Positions 1 through 8,142 of a stretch of 64,000 nucleotides of DNA are shown one piece after another. A program made the translations under genes and the position numbers. Origin of the DNA: Spongiibacter nanhainus (GTDB taxonomy: Bacteria > Pseudomonadota > Gammaproteobacteria > Pseudomonadales > Spongiibacteraceae); NCBI RefSeq assembly GCF_016132545.1, contig NZ_CP066167.1, positions 3,003,001-3,067,000 on the forward strand, read 5' to 3'. Numbering within the stretch: position 1 is the first letter of the stretch; the number at the start of each line of letters is the position of its first letter. A model generated the notes under the pieces. It did no database searches and was not told the DNA's origin. It was given only the letters and a program-made list of their open reading frames with translations.

Positions 1-173
1 TTGTTACCTGCAAATCTAGAATGGAGAGGATAGCGCCGCTCGGCACCAACCCCGCTGGCCGTCACCGTGGGCTTACCCAACATCTAGCGGCCGCTAAAAA
101 GCGACACGCAGCTTAAAAAAACCCTTCCCGAACTGCAACATAGACCGTATTTGAAAGAAATATGACGACACCC
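1..173. other. Chromosomal flank, no gene seen
   Basis: I see no convincing reading frame or RNA gene here. It is the only clearly non-island sequence left of the tRNA promoter. Confidence 0.5.
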
Positions 174-202
174 TTGCAAGGGAGAAAATCAGCCCCTATA
201 AT
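174..202 (+). promoter_or_regulatory. Promoter of the initiator tRNA gene
   Basis: A TTGCAA -35 box (174-179) and a perfect TATAAT -10 box (197-202) are separated by 17 bp. A GC-rich stretch follows the -10 box, as in stringently controlled stable-RNA promoters. The predicted transcript would carry a leader of about 105 nt before the tRNA. No other gene lies between promoter and tRNA. Confidence 0.8.
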
Positions 203-314
203 GCGCAGCCTCTGTCGGGGAGGCGCTTTAAAAAGTGCTGACGAAACCCACAGAAAAGGCAGTTAAATCTGCCGCAGCACGCTTTGACAGGCACGCTGAA
301 AATACCAGTTTTGA

Positions 315-397
<83 letters not shown>

Positions 398-402
398 AAG
401 GG

Positions 403-436
403 AGGCAGATCAGCAACTTAGCGATCTGCCTTTTTC
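403..436 (+). terminator. Rho-independent terminator after the tRNA
   Basis: A 9-bp stem (403-411 with 423-431) and an 11-nt loop are followed by a T run. It lies just inside attL, so the island supplies a replacement terminator for the tRNA. A hairpin of similar layout but different stem sequence lies beyond attR. Confidence 0.8.
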
Positions 437-632
437 GTTTCTGAAGTCTCAAATTTTCTCCCGTGACACTCCGTGACGTTTTCCGTGACGTTTTTGAACG
501 CTGACAAAATTCTCAGGCAAATTTTCTGACCTTCGGGCACCTTCTCGACTTAAGCGACTGCAAGGATGTATCTTTCAGAAATATGGACCTTGCAAAGAAC
601 CCTTACGTCTATCCTCAGCATAGAGCAACTCA

Positions 633-902
633 ATGAGCGAAAACCCTCAAATAGAGTACTCACAACTCTCTCAAGAAATCAGCTTCAGCAGCACGGTATT
701 GGCAATCGAAATCTATCGGCTCGAAAACCACGATTGCTGGCACTTAGAAGTGGTCGATGAGTACAGTAATTCAACGGTTTGGGACACAGCATTCCCAACA
801 GATGCTGAGGCGCTGGATGCGGCAAAGAGGAGTATCGCTGAAGAAGGTTACGAATCATTTATCGGCCCAGAGGGCGGCGAAGACAAAGAGGAATGGCTGT
901 AA
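633..902 (+). CDS. Hypothetical small acidic protein
   Basis: This encodes 89 residues and is strongly acidic, especially at the end (PEGGEDKEEW). The central part, including an EIYRLE segment and STVWD, resembles a family of short uncharacterised proteins often carried on proteobacterial mobile elements; that resemblance is from memory. No signal peptide, membrane segment or cysteine motif is seen. Two other overlapping frames at this place look like shadows. No function can be assigned. Confidence 0.55.
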   Translation: MSENPQIEYSQLSQEISFSSTVLAIEIYRLENHDCWHLEVVDEYSNSTVWDTAFPTDAEALDAAKRSIAEEGYESFIGPEGGEDKEEWL

Positions 903-1166
903 ATGTTGGTGGACATTCGCGGCGGCGTTCTACAACTTTAACGCCTCACTCTGCTTGGATTTAGCTAGATAAATTTGTTAGATTTTCTGAAACTGAGCCG
1001 TCATACCTATTGAATGCGAACAGTTCACCTTTTTCGCACAGAAGCCAAACAGCATACTAAAAATAACGTTTAAGCATTTTTAAATTTTCTATCCGTGTCA
1101 CTACTTGGCATATGTTGTGGGAAATTATCGACCTGAATAAAGCTATCCGAAGACCTATTGCGGGGC

Positions 1167-1373
1167 CTATAGATTTCGTTCGATGGTCAGCAATTCACCA
1201 ATTTCACAACCTAGATAGTCGCAGATTCTCTCCAGAGCTTCAAACTCTACTCTAACCGCGGTTTCGTGATAGAGGCGTGTAATTGTTCCTCTATTCACAC
1301 CAGTCTCTCTGGCAACGTCCGCTATCTTGAGGCGCTTCTCCCCAAGAATTGTCGAAAGATGGCACTTTATCAC
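1167..1373 (-). CDS. XRE/Cro-type helix-turn-helix regulator
   Basis: This is a 68-residue protein that is essentially one HTH_3-type DNA-binding domain, with the segment KIADVARETGVNRGTITRLY as the helix-turn-helix. It ends in a short acidic helix (CEIGELL). I chose the GTG at 1373 because a GGAG lies 5 nt upstream; a TTG-initiated extension to 1421 would add a Cys-rich tail unlike the family. It is divergent from the excisionase/integrase pair and may control it, which is inference. Confidence 0.75.
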   Translation of the reverse strand: MIKCHLSTILGEKRLKIADVARETGVNRGTITRLYHETAVRVEFEALERICDYLGCEIGELLTIERNL

Positions 1374-1505
1374 CGTCACTCCAGAACAAAATAACCCACA
1401 GGAGACCAAAAAGACTTGCAATGGGTCTTTTTGGTGTTATTATGATCTCCAGCAGATCATTATGATCTTCTAAAAATCTTTTCGACCCGTTGGAGTACTT
1501 CTATT

Positions 1506-1742
1506 ATGGCACACACTTACCTAACCACAGAAGAGTTGTCCGCACGCATCAAATACGACGTACGAACAATTCGCCAACAATTAAACGACAGTGTCCTTCT
1601 TGAGGGGAAGCACTACATAAAGCCATTCGGGCGACGCAAAATTCTGTACCTCTGGGAAGCAGTCGAGGAAGAAATGATTGGCCGTAAAAACGCTCCTGAG
1701 CTGGAGATCCCCATGGCAAACGGCGAGGTATGTCATGGGTAA
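1506..1742 (+). CDS. Excisionase-like DNA-binding protein
   Basis: This is a 78-residue basic protein. A winged-helix-like N-terminal half begins LTTEELSARIKYDVRTIRQQ, followed by a segment rich in Lys, Tyr and Arg (KHYIKPFGRRKILYLW). Short proteins of this kind, often ending in MANGxxCHG as here, sit directly upstream of tRNA-targeting integrases and are thought to set the direction of recombination. The last 8 bp overlap the integrase start, so the two are probably translationally coupled. Confidence 0.75.
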   Translation: MAHTYLTTEELSARIKYDVRTIRQQLNDSVLLEGKHYIKPFGRRKILYLWEAVEEEMIGRKNAPELEIPMANGEVCHG

Positions 1743-2973
1743 AGTCAGAGTACGGAAAGATACTGGAAAACTGCTGCTGGACTTCTCATTTAAAGGAACA
1801 CGGTTTCGGGAACATACGGCGCTAACCGATAGTATTCAGAATAGAAAGCAAGTAACGAAGCTACTAGAACGAGTCGAGGCCAAAATTAAACTCGGTGAGT
1901 TCAACTATGCTGATCACTTCCCCGGCAGCCCGAACGTCGAGAAGTTTTTAGCTCTTCAGTCGCCTCAAGATACCGTTGAGAGCAATTCCAACTTGGCGTC
2001 GGCTGCTAGGACACGTTCTGGGCAACGCGCCATCAAGTCCCCACGATTCAAAGACTTCGCCCTCCAATGGCAATCCGAGAAAAAGATCGAGTGGCGCGCG
2101 TCCCACGCTCGCAATGTCGACTGTATTCTCCACGGTTCCCTCATCGCTTTCTTTGGTGCCATGCGCCTGCATGAGATCACCAAGGCCGACATTCTGCGGT
2201 TTCGGACGGAGATGGCCACCAAGCCTGGCCGGGGTGGCGCACCCCAGCGCTCGCCCAAGACCGTTAACACCCATATGGCCATTCTGCGCGCCATTATGGA
2301 GGAAGCGTCGGAACGCTTTAGCTTTGATAACCCTTACAAGAACATCAAACCGCTTAAGCTCAAACGCAGCCATGTGGAGCCGTTCTCTCTAATAGAGGTG
2401 AACCAGATCATCTCGTCAGTGCGCAAAGACTATAAGAACTACTATTCTGTCCGCTTTTACTCAGGCATGCGCACCGGTGAGATCGACGGCCTGCGCTGGG
2501 AATACGTGGATTTCGAGCGCGGCTTGATCTCTATCCGCCAAACCCTGGTCCAAGGGAAAACGGAATACACCAAAACCGATGGCAGCCAACGGGATATCCC
2601 CATGCTAGGCCCGGTGCGCCAAGCTTTGGAGTCCCAACACCGCGCAACAGGCCACTTGAGCCCTTATGTCTTCTGCAATACCGACGGCAAGCCTCTGGAC
2701 CACAACAACGTCACAAAACGCGTGTGGTATCCCCTACTCCGCCACTTGAACCTCAAAAAGCGGCGTCCGTATCAAACCCGTCACACCGCGGCCACCTTAT
2801 TATTGGCCTCCGGAGAGAACCCCGAGTGGGTAGCGCGGTTTTTGGGGCACGCCAGTACCGATATGCTGTTTAAGGTTTACTCCCGTTATATCCCCAACCT
2901 GACCCGGATGGATGGCTCAGCCTTTGAGCAAATGCTGGGGGTTCAGGAAGCGTCAGCCCTGGAGGAGTCTTGA
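1735..2973 (+). CDS. Tyrosine site-specific integrase of the island
   Basis: This is a 412-residue tyrosine recombinase. The N-terminal 60 residues match the arm-type DNA-binding domain (DUF3596-like), followed by a core-binding SAM-like domain around 110-215 and the catalytic domain. Visible active-site residues are R246 (GMRTGE), R349 and H350 (YQTRHT), H372 (LGHAS) and the nucleophile Y382 (KVYSRY), ten residues after H372. I chose ATG 1735, preceded by GAGGT and inside the end of the excisionase gene. It should catalyse integration and excision at the tRNA-fMet att sites. Confidence 0.93.
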   Translation: MGKVRVRKDTGKLLLDFSFKGTRFREHTALTDSIQNRKQVTKLLERVEAKIKLGEFNYADHFPGSPNVEKFLALQSPQDTVESNSNLASAARTRSGQRAIKSPRFKDFALQWQSEKKIEWRASHARNVDCILHGSLIAFFGAMRLHEITKADILRFRTEMATKPGRGGAPQRSPKTVNTHMAILRAIMEEASERFSFDNPYKNIKPLKLKRSHVEPFSLIEVNQIISSVRKDYKNYYSVRFYSGMRTGEIDGLRWEYVDFERGLISIRQTLVQGKTEYTKTDGSQRDIPMLGPVRQALESQHRATGHLSPYVFCNTDGKPLDHNNVTKRVWYPLLRHLNLKKRRPYQTRHTAATLLLASGENPEWVARFLGHASTDMLFKVYSRYIPNLTRMDGSAFEQMLGVQEASALEES

Positions 2974-2974
2974 T

Positions 2975-3886
2975 ATGCCATTAATCCATTCCGAACTCTC
3001 CCTCACCCCACACCGTTCCGAGATACTGACCTCAAGGCGGCTGGAACGCTGCCAGTTTCGGGTGCTGGGCAGCCAAGACCAGTTAGACCGCTCCGGGCGA
3101 CCAACCCGGTACCTGCAGCTGGGGAATCTGGCGGGGACCGCCTTGTCCGCAATTCCGCTGGGTGGCAACCCCACGCCGCTTCACAGTGCCGATCACGGCG
3201 ACATCATTGAAGTCACTGGAGAGTTGTGTGCCTACCCGTCGCATTGGCGGCTGACGCCGGAGATCACCGCATTACCCCAGCGCCAGACGTTAAAACCTAC
3301 GGCGCTATTGCCTCGGGAATGGGTGCTACCGGCATTTCTTCCCGCACTCCGGGTGATGATCCGACATTGGTCGCGCTTGAGTACGCCAGCACTGCGTCAG
3401 TTCCTGAACAGTGTATTTGTCGACAGCAGTAATGCCATGGGAGTGTTAAATGCCCCTGGCAGCCTGCGGCACCACCACGCTTACCAAGGGGGCCTACTGG
3501 AGCACACAGCCGATATGTTGGTCCGTTACGGCGGCACCTATCCCAGCTCGCACAGTGATCGAGCGCGGGATATTGCCACTACTCTGATCATCGTCCACGA
3601 CCTGGGCAAGACCCTGACACTCGTGGGTGCTGACCGGGGCGCCACGCAGCCCCACGATATGGCGGCCTTAGAGCTGCTGGCCACTCCACTGGCGGAGCTG
3701 GAGATGTTCGATCCAACCTTGGCCAATATCCTCCGCGACTATTTTAAGCCCAGGCAGTGGTACCCCAAGACAGATCACCCGTCCTATGAGCTGGTATCCA
3801 GACTCGATAGACAAAGTGGCGCGAATGCACACCATTCGGCGGGCTGGCAGAGATCGATGCCACATCCACACAACAACGCGTCTTAG
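2975..3886 (+). CDS. TraI_2-like HD-domain protein
   Basis: This is a 303-residue protein starting one base after the integrase stop, with GGAGGAG upstream. The central part carries an HHHAYQGGLLEHT segment (about residues 168-180) and a later VHDLGK, together an HD-type metal site as in TraI_2/MobH relaxase-family proteins. Such genes often follow the integrase in genomic islands. The last 25 residues look unlike the family and may reflect a late frameshift. A role in DNA processing during transfer is possible but not shown. Confidence 0.65.
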   Translation: MPLIHSELSLTPHRSEILTSRRLERCQFRVLGSQDQLDRSGRPTRYLQLGNLAGTALSAIPLGGNPTPLHSADHGDIIEVTGELCAYPSHWRLTPEITALPQRQTLKPTALLPREWVLPAFLPALRVMIRHWSRLSTPALRQFLNSVFVDSSNAMGVLNAPGSLRHHHAYQGGLLEHTADMLVRYGGTYPSSHSDRARDIATTLIIVHDLGKTLTLVGADRGATQPHDMAALELLATPLAELEMFDPTLANILRDYFKPRQWYPKTDHPSYELVSRLDRQSGANAHHSAGWQRSMPHPHNNAS

Positions 3887-3961
3887 TCAGATCAGTAATT
3901 CAATAAGTTATTGTCAATGCAGGCCTTACCGCTATACGACTACCTCAACGAGGACGAATCC

Positions 3962-4303
3962 ATGACACACACTATCGATACACAGCAACAACAAGCGCTC
4001 AAGGCTCTCACTCAACAGCCAGACACCCTCTGCTATATGGAGGCGCTGGCCGACAAAGACCTTTCCGGACTGACTTGGACGATCTACGGGGTCCCTGACA
4101 GCAATCTAATTATCGTGAAGGCGATAGCGGGCTCCTTTGAAGTCCTGGCCTCCAGCCCCTCTACGGTGCTTTACCCCGCGATGGCAGAGCGGGTCTTTGG
4201 GATCGATGTTGAGGACCAAGCCCTGGCAGCACAGTTATCAGACCAACTGTGGGCCACGTACCAACGGGACTTTGAAAAGGCCCTACAGGGAGGACGTGAC
4301 TGA
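3962..4303 (+). CDS. Hypothetical island protein
   Basis: This encodes 113 residues, acidic and soluble, with no recognised domain. It starts a run of four overlapping genes: its stop overlaps the next start as TGATG. I preferred ATG 3962 (MTHTIDT) over an upstream start at 3911 because a GAGG lies about 9 nt before it. Co-translation with Phd-like proteins is the only functional clue. Confidence 0.6.
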   Translation: MTHTIDTQQQQALKALTQQPDTLCYMEALADKDLSGLTWTIYGVPDSNLIIVKAIAGSFEVLASSPSTVLYPAMAERVFGIDVEDQALAAQLSDQLWATYQRDFEKALQGGRD

Positions 4304-4554
4304 TGCGCCAGAAAACCATCACGATGGGGTACTACAGAAAAGCCCAAACCGCCATAGAGAGGAATATGCGCAACGGCATTGTGCGGCACTACGTGCTGAC
4401 ACACCGGGGCAAGGTCGCCGGGCATCTGCTGCGATTAGAGGACTACCTTGCTATGCAGCGTCGTATTGAGCTCAATCAGGTATGGGGAGAGGCCCTGCAG
4501 CGGTATCGCGAGGCCGGGATAACCGACAGCAACTTGCAGGGGGAATCAGAATGA
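4303..4554 (+). CDS. Phd/YefM-like small protein
   Basis: This encodes 83 residues. The central pattern VLTHRGKVAGHLLRLEDYLA resembles the Phd/YefM antitoxin core, in which a short strand pair is followed by a helix starting after LxxLEDY. The start overlaps the previous stop and the stop overlaps the next start. No RelE/Doc-type toxin gene is adjacent. It may be an orphan antitoxin or an island regulator; moderate to low certainty. Confidence 0.5.
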   Translation: MRQKTITMGYYRKAQTAIERNMRNGIVRHYVLTHRGKVAGHLLRLEDYLAMQRRIELNQVWGEALQRYREAGITDSNLQGESE

Positions 4555-4790
4555 TTTTGGAGTTACTACCCCTCAGTCGACTGAAGCGAGAACTGAAAAG
4601 AGTCGTCCGGCAGCTTGAGCGGGGCAATCCGGATATTTACATCATCTCCTGTAGAGATGAACGGGTAGCCTACGTGCTACGGCCTGAGCTGTTCCACGAG
4701 ATCATGCATCAGCTTGACCACGCTGAGCTTGAAAACGCCCTTCTCAAGAAAAAGGGTCTCTCCGATACAGAGCGAGGAAATACGAAATGA
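4551..4790 (+). CDS. Phd/YefM-like small protein, second copy
   Basis: This encodes 79 residues. PLSRLKRELKRVVRQLERGN followed by YIISCRDERVAYVLRPELF again follows the Phd/YefM pattern. It overlaps its neighbours on both sides by ATGA. The sequence is too different from the previous gene to be a recent duplicate. No toxin partner is seen, and the next gene is a zinc-finger protein. Confidence 0.5.
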   Translation: MILELLPLSRLKRELKRVVRQLERGNPDIYIISCRDERVAYVLRPELFHEIMHQLDHAELENALLKKKGLSDTERGNTK

Positions 4791-5029
4791 AGCACACCAC
4801 TCGGGTCACTGTTGAGCAGGACACCGTCACGGCGATCACCTGTGACGCATGCGGGCAGCGGTATGACGACGTTCTGGAAATGCAAGCCTTCGTGCATATT
4901 GTAAAAACGGGGGGATATGGCAGTATCTTTGGGGATGGCACCGCGCTGGAGTGTGACTTGTGTCAGCACTGCCTGCAAGCGCGGCTTGGGGATGCTCTAC
5001 GGCTTGAGAAACTGTCGGATAGGCTGTGA
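4787..5029 (+). CDS. Small zinc-finger-like protein
   Basis: This encodes 80 residues with two CxxC pairs (CDACG near residue 19 and CDLCQHC near residue 57), likely binding one zinc ion. It overlaps the previous gene by ATGA and ends the four-gene run. The family is not recognised; similar small CxxC proteins occur in integrative elements. A nucleic-acid or protein-binding role is plausible. Confidence 0.6.
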   Translation: MKHTTRVTVEQDTVTAITCDACGQRYDDVLEMQAFVHIVKTGGYGSIFGDGTALECDLCQHCLQARLGDALRLEKLSDRL

Positions 5030-5050
5030 GCCGACACCAAATAGAGGGTA

Positions 5051-5209
5051 ATGACTATGATAGAGTTAACGAGAGCACTGCTGGCGCTTTTGTTGGTCGC
5101 TAGCGCAATAAGCATCCCGCTGTTGTTCTGCATCAATGCCGAGCGGCTGAGCCGATTTTTGGAGCGGCGGTTTCCGGCGTGGGTAGAAGGCAAATCCGAA
5201 GAAAACTGA
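5051..5209 (+). CDS. Small single-pass membrane protein
   Basis: This encodes 52 residues, with GAGGG just upstream of the ATG. A hydrophobic helix (LLALLLVASAISIPLLF, residues about 10-26) is followed by a basic tail with RLSRFLERR. It follows the zinc-finger gene by 21 bp and is probably co-transcribed. No function is known. Confidence 0.5.
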   Translation: MTMIELTRALLALLLVASAISIPLLFCINAERLSRFLERRFPAWVEGKSEEN

Positions 5210-5218
5210 GCTAGGCGA

Positions 5219-5367
5219 TATTTCGTGCGGAAAAGTCGCTGGTTGGGCAATGGCACCTCCAACTGTTTCGACCAAACATTGCCGAGGAAAGATGCGATCC
5301 ATGTCTTCGGGAGGCTATCTTTGAGAAACTCCGCAATCTGGCTGTCGTAAAATCGAGACCTCCTCAT
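5219..5367 (-). pseudogene. Possible IS3 OrfA remnant
   Basis: On the minus strand, AAGGAG precedes an ATG that opens MRRSRFYDSQI. This closely resembles the start of many IS3-family OrfA proteins, but the resemblance stops after about 18 residues. It abuts the intact IS3 element at 5400-6678, so this may be debris of an older insertion. Confidence 0.3.
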
Positions 5368-5430
5368 AATTCGCTCCTTATGCGAGTATTGTAAAAGTCT
5401 GATCTTCCCCCGATAAAATGGATACCCATT

Positions 5431-6321
5431 TCAAAGTACTACACTGCGCTCATATTCTACTGGAGACATATACCCAATCCCCGAGTGTAACCGACATTCG
5501 TTATAAAATTTGTTGACGTACCGTGACAAAGCACTACGTAATGCCCTCACACCATTGAATGCGCTTCCTCGGATCAGCTCGGCCTTCAGGCTGTGGAAAA
5601 ACGACTCCATTCGAGCATTGTCAGTGCATTGGCCTGGCCGATTCACACTATGCCGGATACCTTTCGTTTTTAGTAATATCTGGAACTCGCCGTTCATATA
5701 TTCAATCCCTCTATCCGTATGAAATACGAGCCGCCCTCGAACGGGCTCCCGCTTTCTTAGCGCATATCTCATCGCAGACAGTGTGAGTTCAGAGTTCCGG
5801 CTATCTGATAACGACCAGCCCAATATTCGTCGCGAGTAGTAGTCCATTACTGTGGCTAAGTACTGCCACCGGCCATTCAATTTTAAATAGGTCACATCGC
5901 CAACCCACACTTGATCAATACCAGTTGGCTCTGCCATATCTCGCAATAGGTTCTTCCCTTGAGCTTTGAACCGCTTCAAGCCTGGCTGGCGCCGAGTGAC
6001 ACGCACAACACGACCTTTCAATCCTGCCACTCGCATTAGCCGCTCAACGCGCTTTCTGCCAACATAGATACCCATAGCCTGCAGCGCCTTATGCACTCTC
6101 GGACTACCATAACGACCATCACTTTTGTGGAAAATCTCTGTGATTCGCCTCAATAGCACTTGGTCTTGGCATTGACGCTTAGAGGCTTCGCGCTTTTCCC
6201 ATGCATAGAAACCACTTGGCGATACTTCCAACCAGCGGCAAAGCCTCGCCACGCCTAGTTCTCGGTATCTTTGGATGAATCCAAATCGTTCTGATGGCGT
6301 TCCGCAAGATACCGTTGCCAC
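5431..6321 (-). CDS. IS3-family transposase OrfB
   Basis: This is the DDE integrase-like catalytic part, 296 residues. An HTH_21-type segment (YRELGVARLCRWLEVSPSGF) precedes the rve domain. Catalytic residues are visible in GDVTYLK (first D), HTDRGIEY (second D) and [12 protein letters not shown] (E). The frame opens right at the A6G slippery site inside orfA, so it is probably made only as a -1 frameshift OrfAB fusion. The first codon here is a GTG without a clear ribosome site. Confidence 0.9.
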   Translation of the reverse strand: MATVSCGTPSERFGFIQRYRELGVARLCRWLEVSPSGFYAWEKREASKRQCQDQVLLRRITEIFHKSDGRYGSPRVHKALQAMGIYVGRKRVERLMRVAGLKGRVVRVTRRQPGLKRFKAQGKNLLRDMAEPTGIDQVWVGDVTYLKLNGRWQYLATVMDYYSRRILGWSLSDSRNSELTLSAMRYALRKREPVRGRLVFHTDRGIEYMNGEFQILLKTKGIRHSVNRPGQCTDNARMESFFHSLKAELIRGSAFNGVRALRSALSRYVNKFYNECRLHSGIGYMSPVEYERSVVL

Positions 6322-6626
6322 TTTTTTAGCAGCTCGTTCTCCTGCTTGAGCCGCTCATTTTCCTTTTTGAGTTGAGCATTTTCAGTTAGCGCCTTTGCAC
6401 TCGGCGTCCGCTTTTCCTTTATCAAAGAAACTCGCTTCTGACCATCACCCTGTAGTTTCCCTTCACGATACTCCTTTCTCCAACGAGACAACACAAAGGG
6501 ATGAATATCGAGCCCTTCGGCAACCGACTTTACTTGGATACCGTCTTTCAACGATAGCCGAACAGCCTTTACTTTAAAGTCCGTTGAATACTCCCACGTC
6601 TTTCGTGGCTTTGTATATTTTGGCAC
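6255..6626 (-). CDS. IS3-family OrfA
   Basis: This is a 123-residue HTH and leucine-zipper protein. Residues 10-60 form the transposase_8 helix-turn-helix (FKVKAVRLSLKDG, SVAEGLDIHPFVLSRWRKEY). A coiled coil (ENAQLKKENERLKQENELLKK) follows near residues 83-103. The slippery AAAAAAG lies at the ELLKK codons, where ribosomes can slip by -1 into orfB. Confidence 0.9.
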   Translation of the reverse strand: MPKYTKPRKTWEYSTDFKVKAVRLSLKDGIQVKSVAEGLDIHPFVLSRWRKEYREGKLQGDGQKRVSLIKEKRTPSAKALTENAQLKKENERLKQENELLKKWQRYLAERHQNDLDSSKDTEN

Positions 6627-6678
6627 CTCTGCACCTCCTGAGTTATCAGAAGGTATCCTTCAAACCGGGGGAACTACA

Positions 6679-6828
6679 GTCTCTACTCAAAACCTCGATT
6701 ATTTTTCGGGGCGATTACAAGAAGACCTCGGCACCGTTCATGGTTTCGATGGCTTTGTGCCGCAGTCACAGATTGTGTTGAGGGCGATGGCTCGGAAAAT
6801 TGCGTTTTTGCAGCGCGTTTTTGCTTAA
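6679..6828 (+). pseudogene. 3' fragment of an unknown gene cut by IS A
   Basis: An open frame runs from the right IS edge to a TAA at 6826 and would encode about 49 residues ending in MARKIAFLQRVFA. It has no start of its own, and the frame does not continue sensibly left of the IS. It looks like the tail of a gene destroyed by insertion and loss. Family unknown. Confidence 0.35.
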
Positions 6829-6846
6829 GCCCCTCGTCACTGAGAA

Positions 6847-7419
6847 TCACCACTCAAGGCGCTCTTTAAGGCTCTCGGCAAGAGCCCGATACCCTTGCTT
6901 ATTAAGGTGGACCAGGTCCGCCCGGTAAAGTTGGTTACGCCAGACATCTGTCAAAGAGTACAAATCCACCTGAACATACTCCGACTCTTTGATTTCAAGA
7001 AAAACATCGTGGACTCGACCTGTATGAGGGTTTGGTACAGCTAACAGCAGCACATTGACGCTGCTTTTCTCGGCAACGTTGAGCATTGAACGTATATGAC
7101 GAAGTGACTGTTCTGCGGGAATATTTCGGAGGAAGTCATTTATCCCCAGGCAAATTATCACGAGATCGGGATCTACCCGATTAATGGCGTTTTGAAACCT
7201 GCTCGACCCTTGGATCGCAGTATCACCAGGCACACCATCACTCAGAATTTCGATCCCTGTTAGCGCCGCCAAATATCGGGGATAACTGTACCCAGACCCG
7301 CCTACACCCGACGTCAAACTATCACCAAATGCCAGTATCTGAATTCGCTCGACAGGACGACCTGCATGATCGTCATTTACACTTAGACATCCAACACACC
7401 ATAGCGGACAAGTAGACAT
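6847..7419 (-). CDS. SGNH/GDSL hydrolase (TesA-like esterase)
   Basis: This is a 190-residue enzyme with the SGNH blocks in order: GDSLTSG (nucleophile Ser), GVPGDT (Gly), CLGINDF (Asn) and ADLVHLNKQGY (Asp/His). It is related to the lysophospholipase/thioesterase TesA. A cysteine-rich hydrophobic start (STCPLWCVGCLS) could be an export or lipoprotein signal, but the start is uncertain: GTG/TTG codons near 7458 would lengthen it, and no start has a good ribosome site. It could cleave esters or lipids at the envelope. Confidence 0.82.
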   Translation of the reverse strand: MSTCPLWCVGCLSVNDDHAGRPVERIQILAFGDSLTSGVGGSGYSYPRYLAALTGIEILSDGVPGDTAIQGSSRFQNAINRVDPDLVIICLGINDFLRNIPAEQSLRHIRSMLNVAEKSSVNVLLLAVPNPHTGRVHDVFLEIKESEYVQVDLYSLTDVWRNQLYRADLVHLNKQGYRALAESLKERLEW

Positions 7420-7575
7420 AAAAACCCGTGTTAACCATTCTTTAAAAAAATGTCCCACCAAAATAATTAACTCGTTATCAATGATATTTTTGCCACTTTC
7501 TACTTTCCACCACCATCCGTTATAAGCCGGTATATGATAGAATTTAGACTTCCCAGATTGGCTCGGACTATATAA

Positions 7576-8067
7576 ATGAACGACCGCGTTCGCTCGCTAC
7601 TATTCTTGAATGGATTTGGTTTAATAGCGTTTAGCTTGCTGATCGGCTGGGTTTGGTTTTTTGCCTTACTTGAACACATTGTTCTTTGGCCCTTCCCCAT
7701 CAACATTCCGGTCGATATTCCCGACGATGGTCGAGCGTGGCGTATGGCTCACATGGAAGCGATCACCCAGGGTCTTATGCTAATTGGCATAGCCGCCGCC
7801 GGGAAATATATACACCTTGGTACCCGCCAAACAAAATGGCTATTCTGGTCCGCGTTAACGGCCGCCTGGCTATTCACAATTCCTGCCGTTTTTAACGCGC
7901 TTTTTGGCACTCGAGGTCTGGCGTTTGGCGGCGGCCCCTTTAAGTCAGGTCTGGCCAATGACCTGATTTTTCTATCCGGCTATCCACCAATGATCGGCAT
8001 TCATATTATGATTGTGCTGGCGTTGCTGGGCCTATTTCGTGGCGTCAAAGCTTACTCATCAACCTAG
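7576..8067 (+). CDS. Membrane protein related to styrene oxide isomerase
   Basis: This is a 163-residue protein with four predicted membrane helices. The segment GRAWRMAHMEAITQGLMLIG is laid out like the StyC segment EGWKKAHSGPMLNGMMVI. Aligned on that His (H59), the StyC Asn is Gln65, and the StyC Asp and Tyr positions are Ala. So the fold and haem-ligand His may be kept while other active-site residues are lost. It stands alone on the plus strand, divergent from the esterase. It may be an isomerase for another epoxide or a non-catalytic relative. Confidence 0.6.
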   Translation: MNDRVRSLLFLNGFGLIAFSLLIGWVWFFALLEHIVLWPFPINIPVDIPDDGRAWRMAHMEAITQGLMLIGIAAAGKYIHLGTRQTKWLFWSALTAAWLFTIPAVFNALFGTRGLAFGGGPFKSGLANDLIFLSGYPPMIGIHIMIVLALLGLFRGVKAYSST

Positions 8068-8142
8068 CCAAGATGACTCCTGAATCTGAAAGATACTCTT
8101 GCTTACCGTGACCGGCTGTCATAACAGGATCACACTACAGAG

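Larger units (their letters stand above)
5400..6678 (-). mobile_element. IS3-family insertion sequence A (1279 bp)
   Basis: Imperfect 27-bp terminal inverted repeats begin with TG at 5400-5426 and 6652-6678 (shared core TTCCCCCG and GGATACC). A 3-bp target duplication GTC flanks the element (5397-5399 and 6679-6681). It holds orfA and orfB joined by an A6G slippery site at 6327-6321 (minus strand). The element looks complete and recently inserted. Confidence 0.92.

Noticed and set aside
1965-2373. Minus- and plus-strand frames over the integrase gene
   Set aside because: Shadows of the integrase coding strand; no homology or start signals.
4963-5367. 134-codon minus-strand frame as a real gene
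   Set aside because: It overlaps two better-supported plus-strand genes; only its first residues resemble IS3 OrfA.
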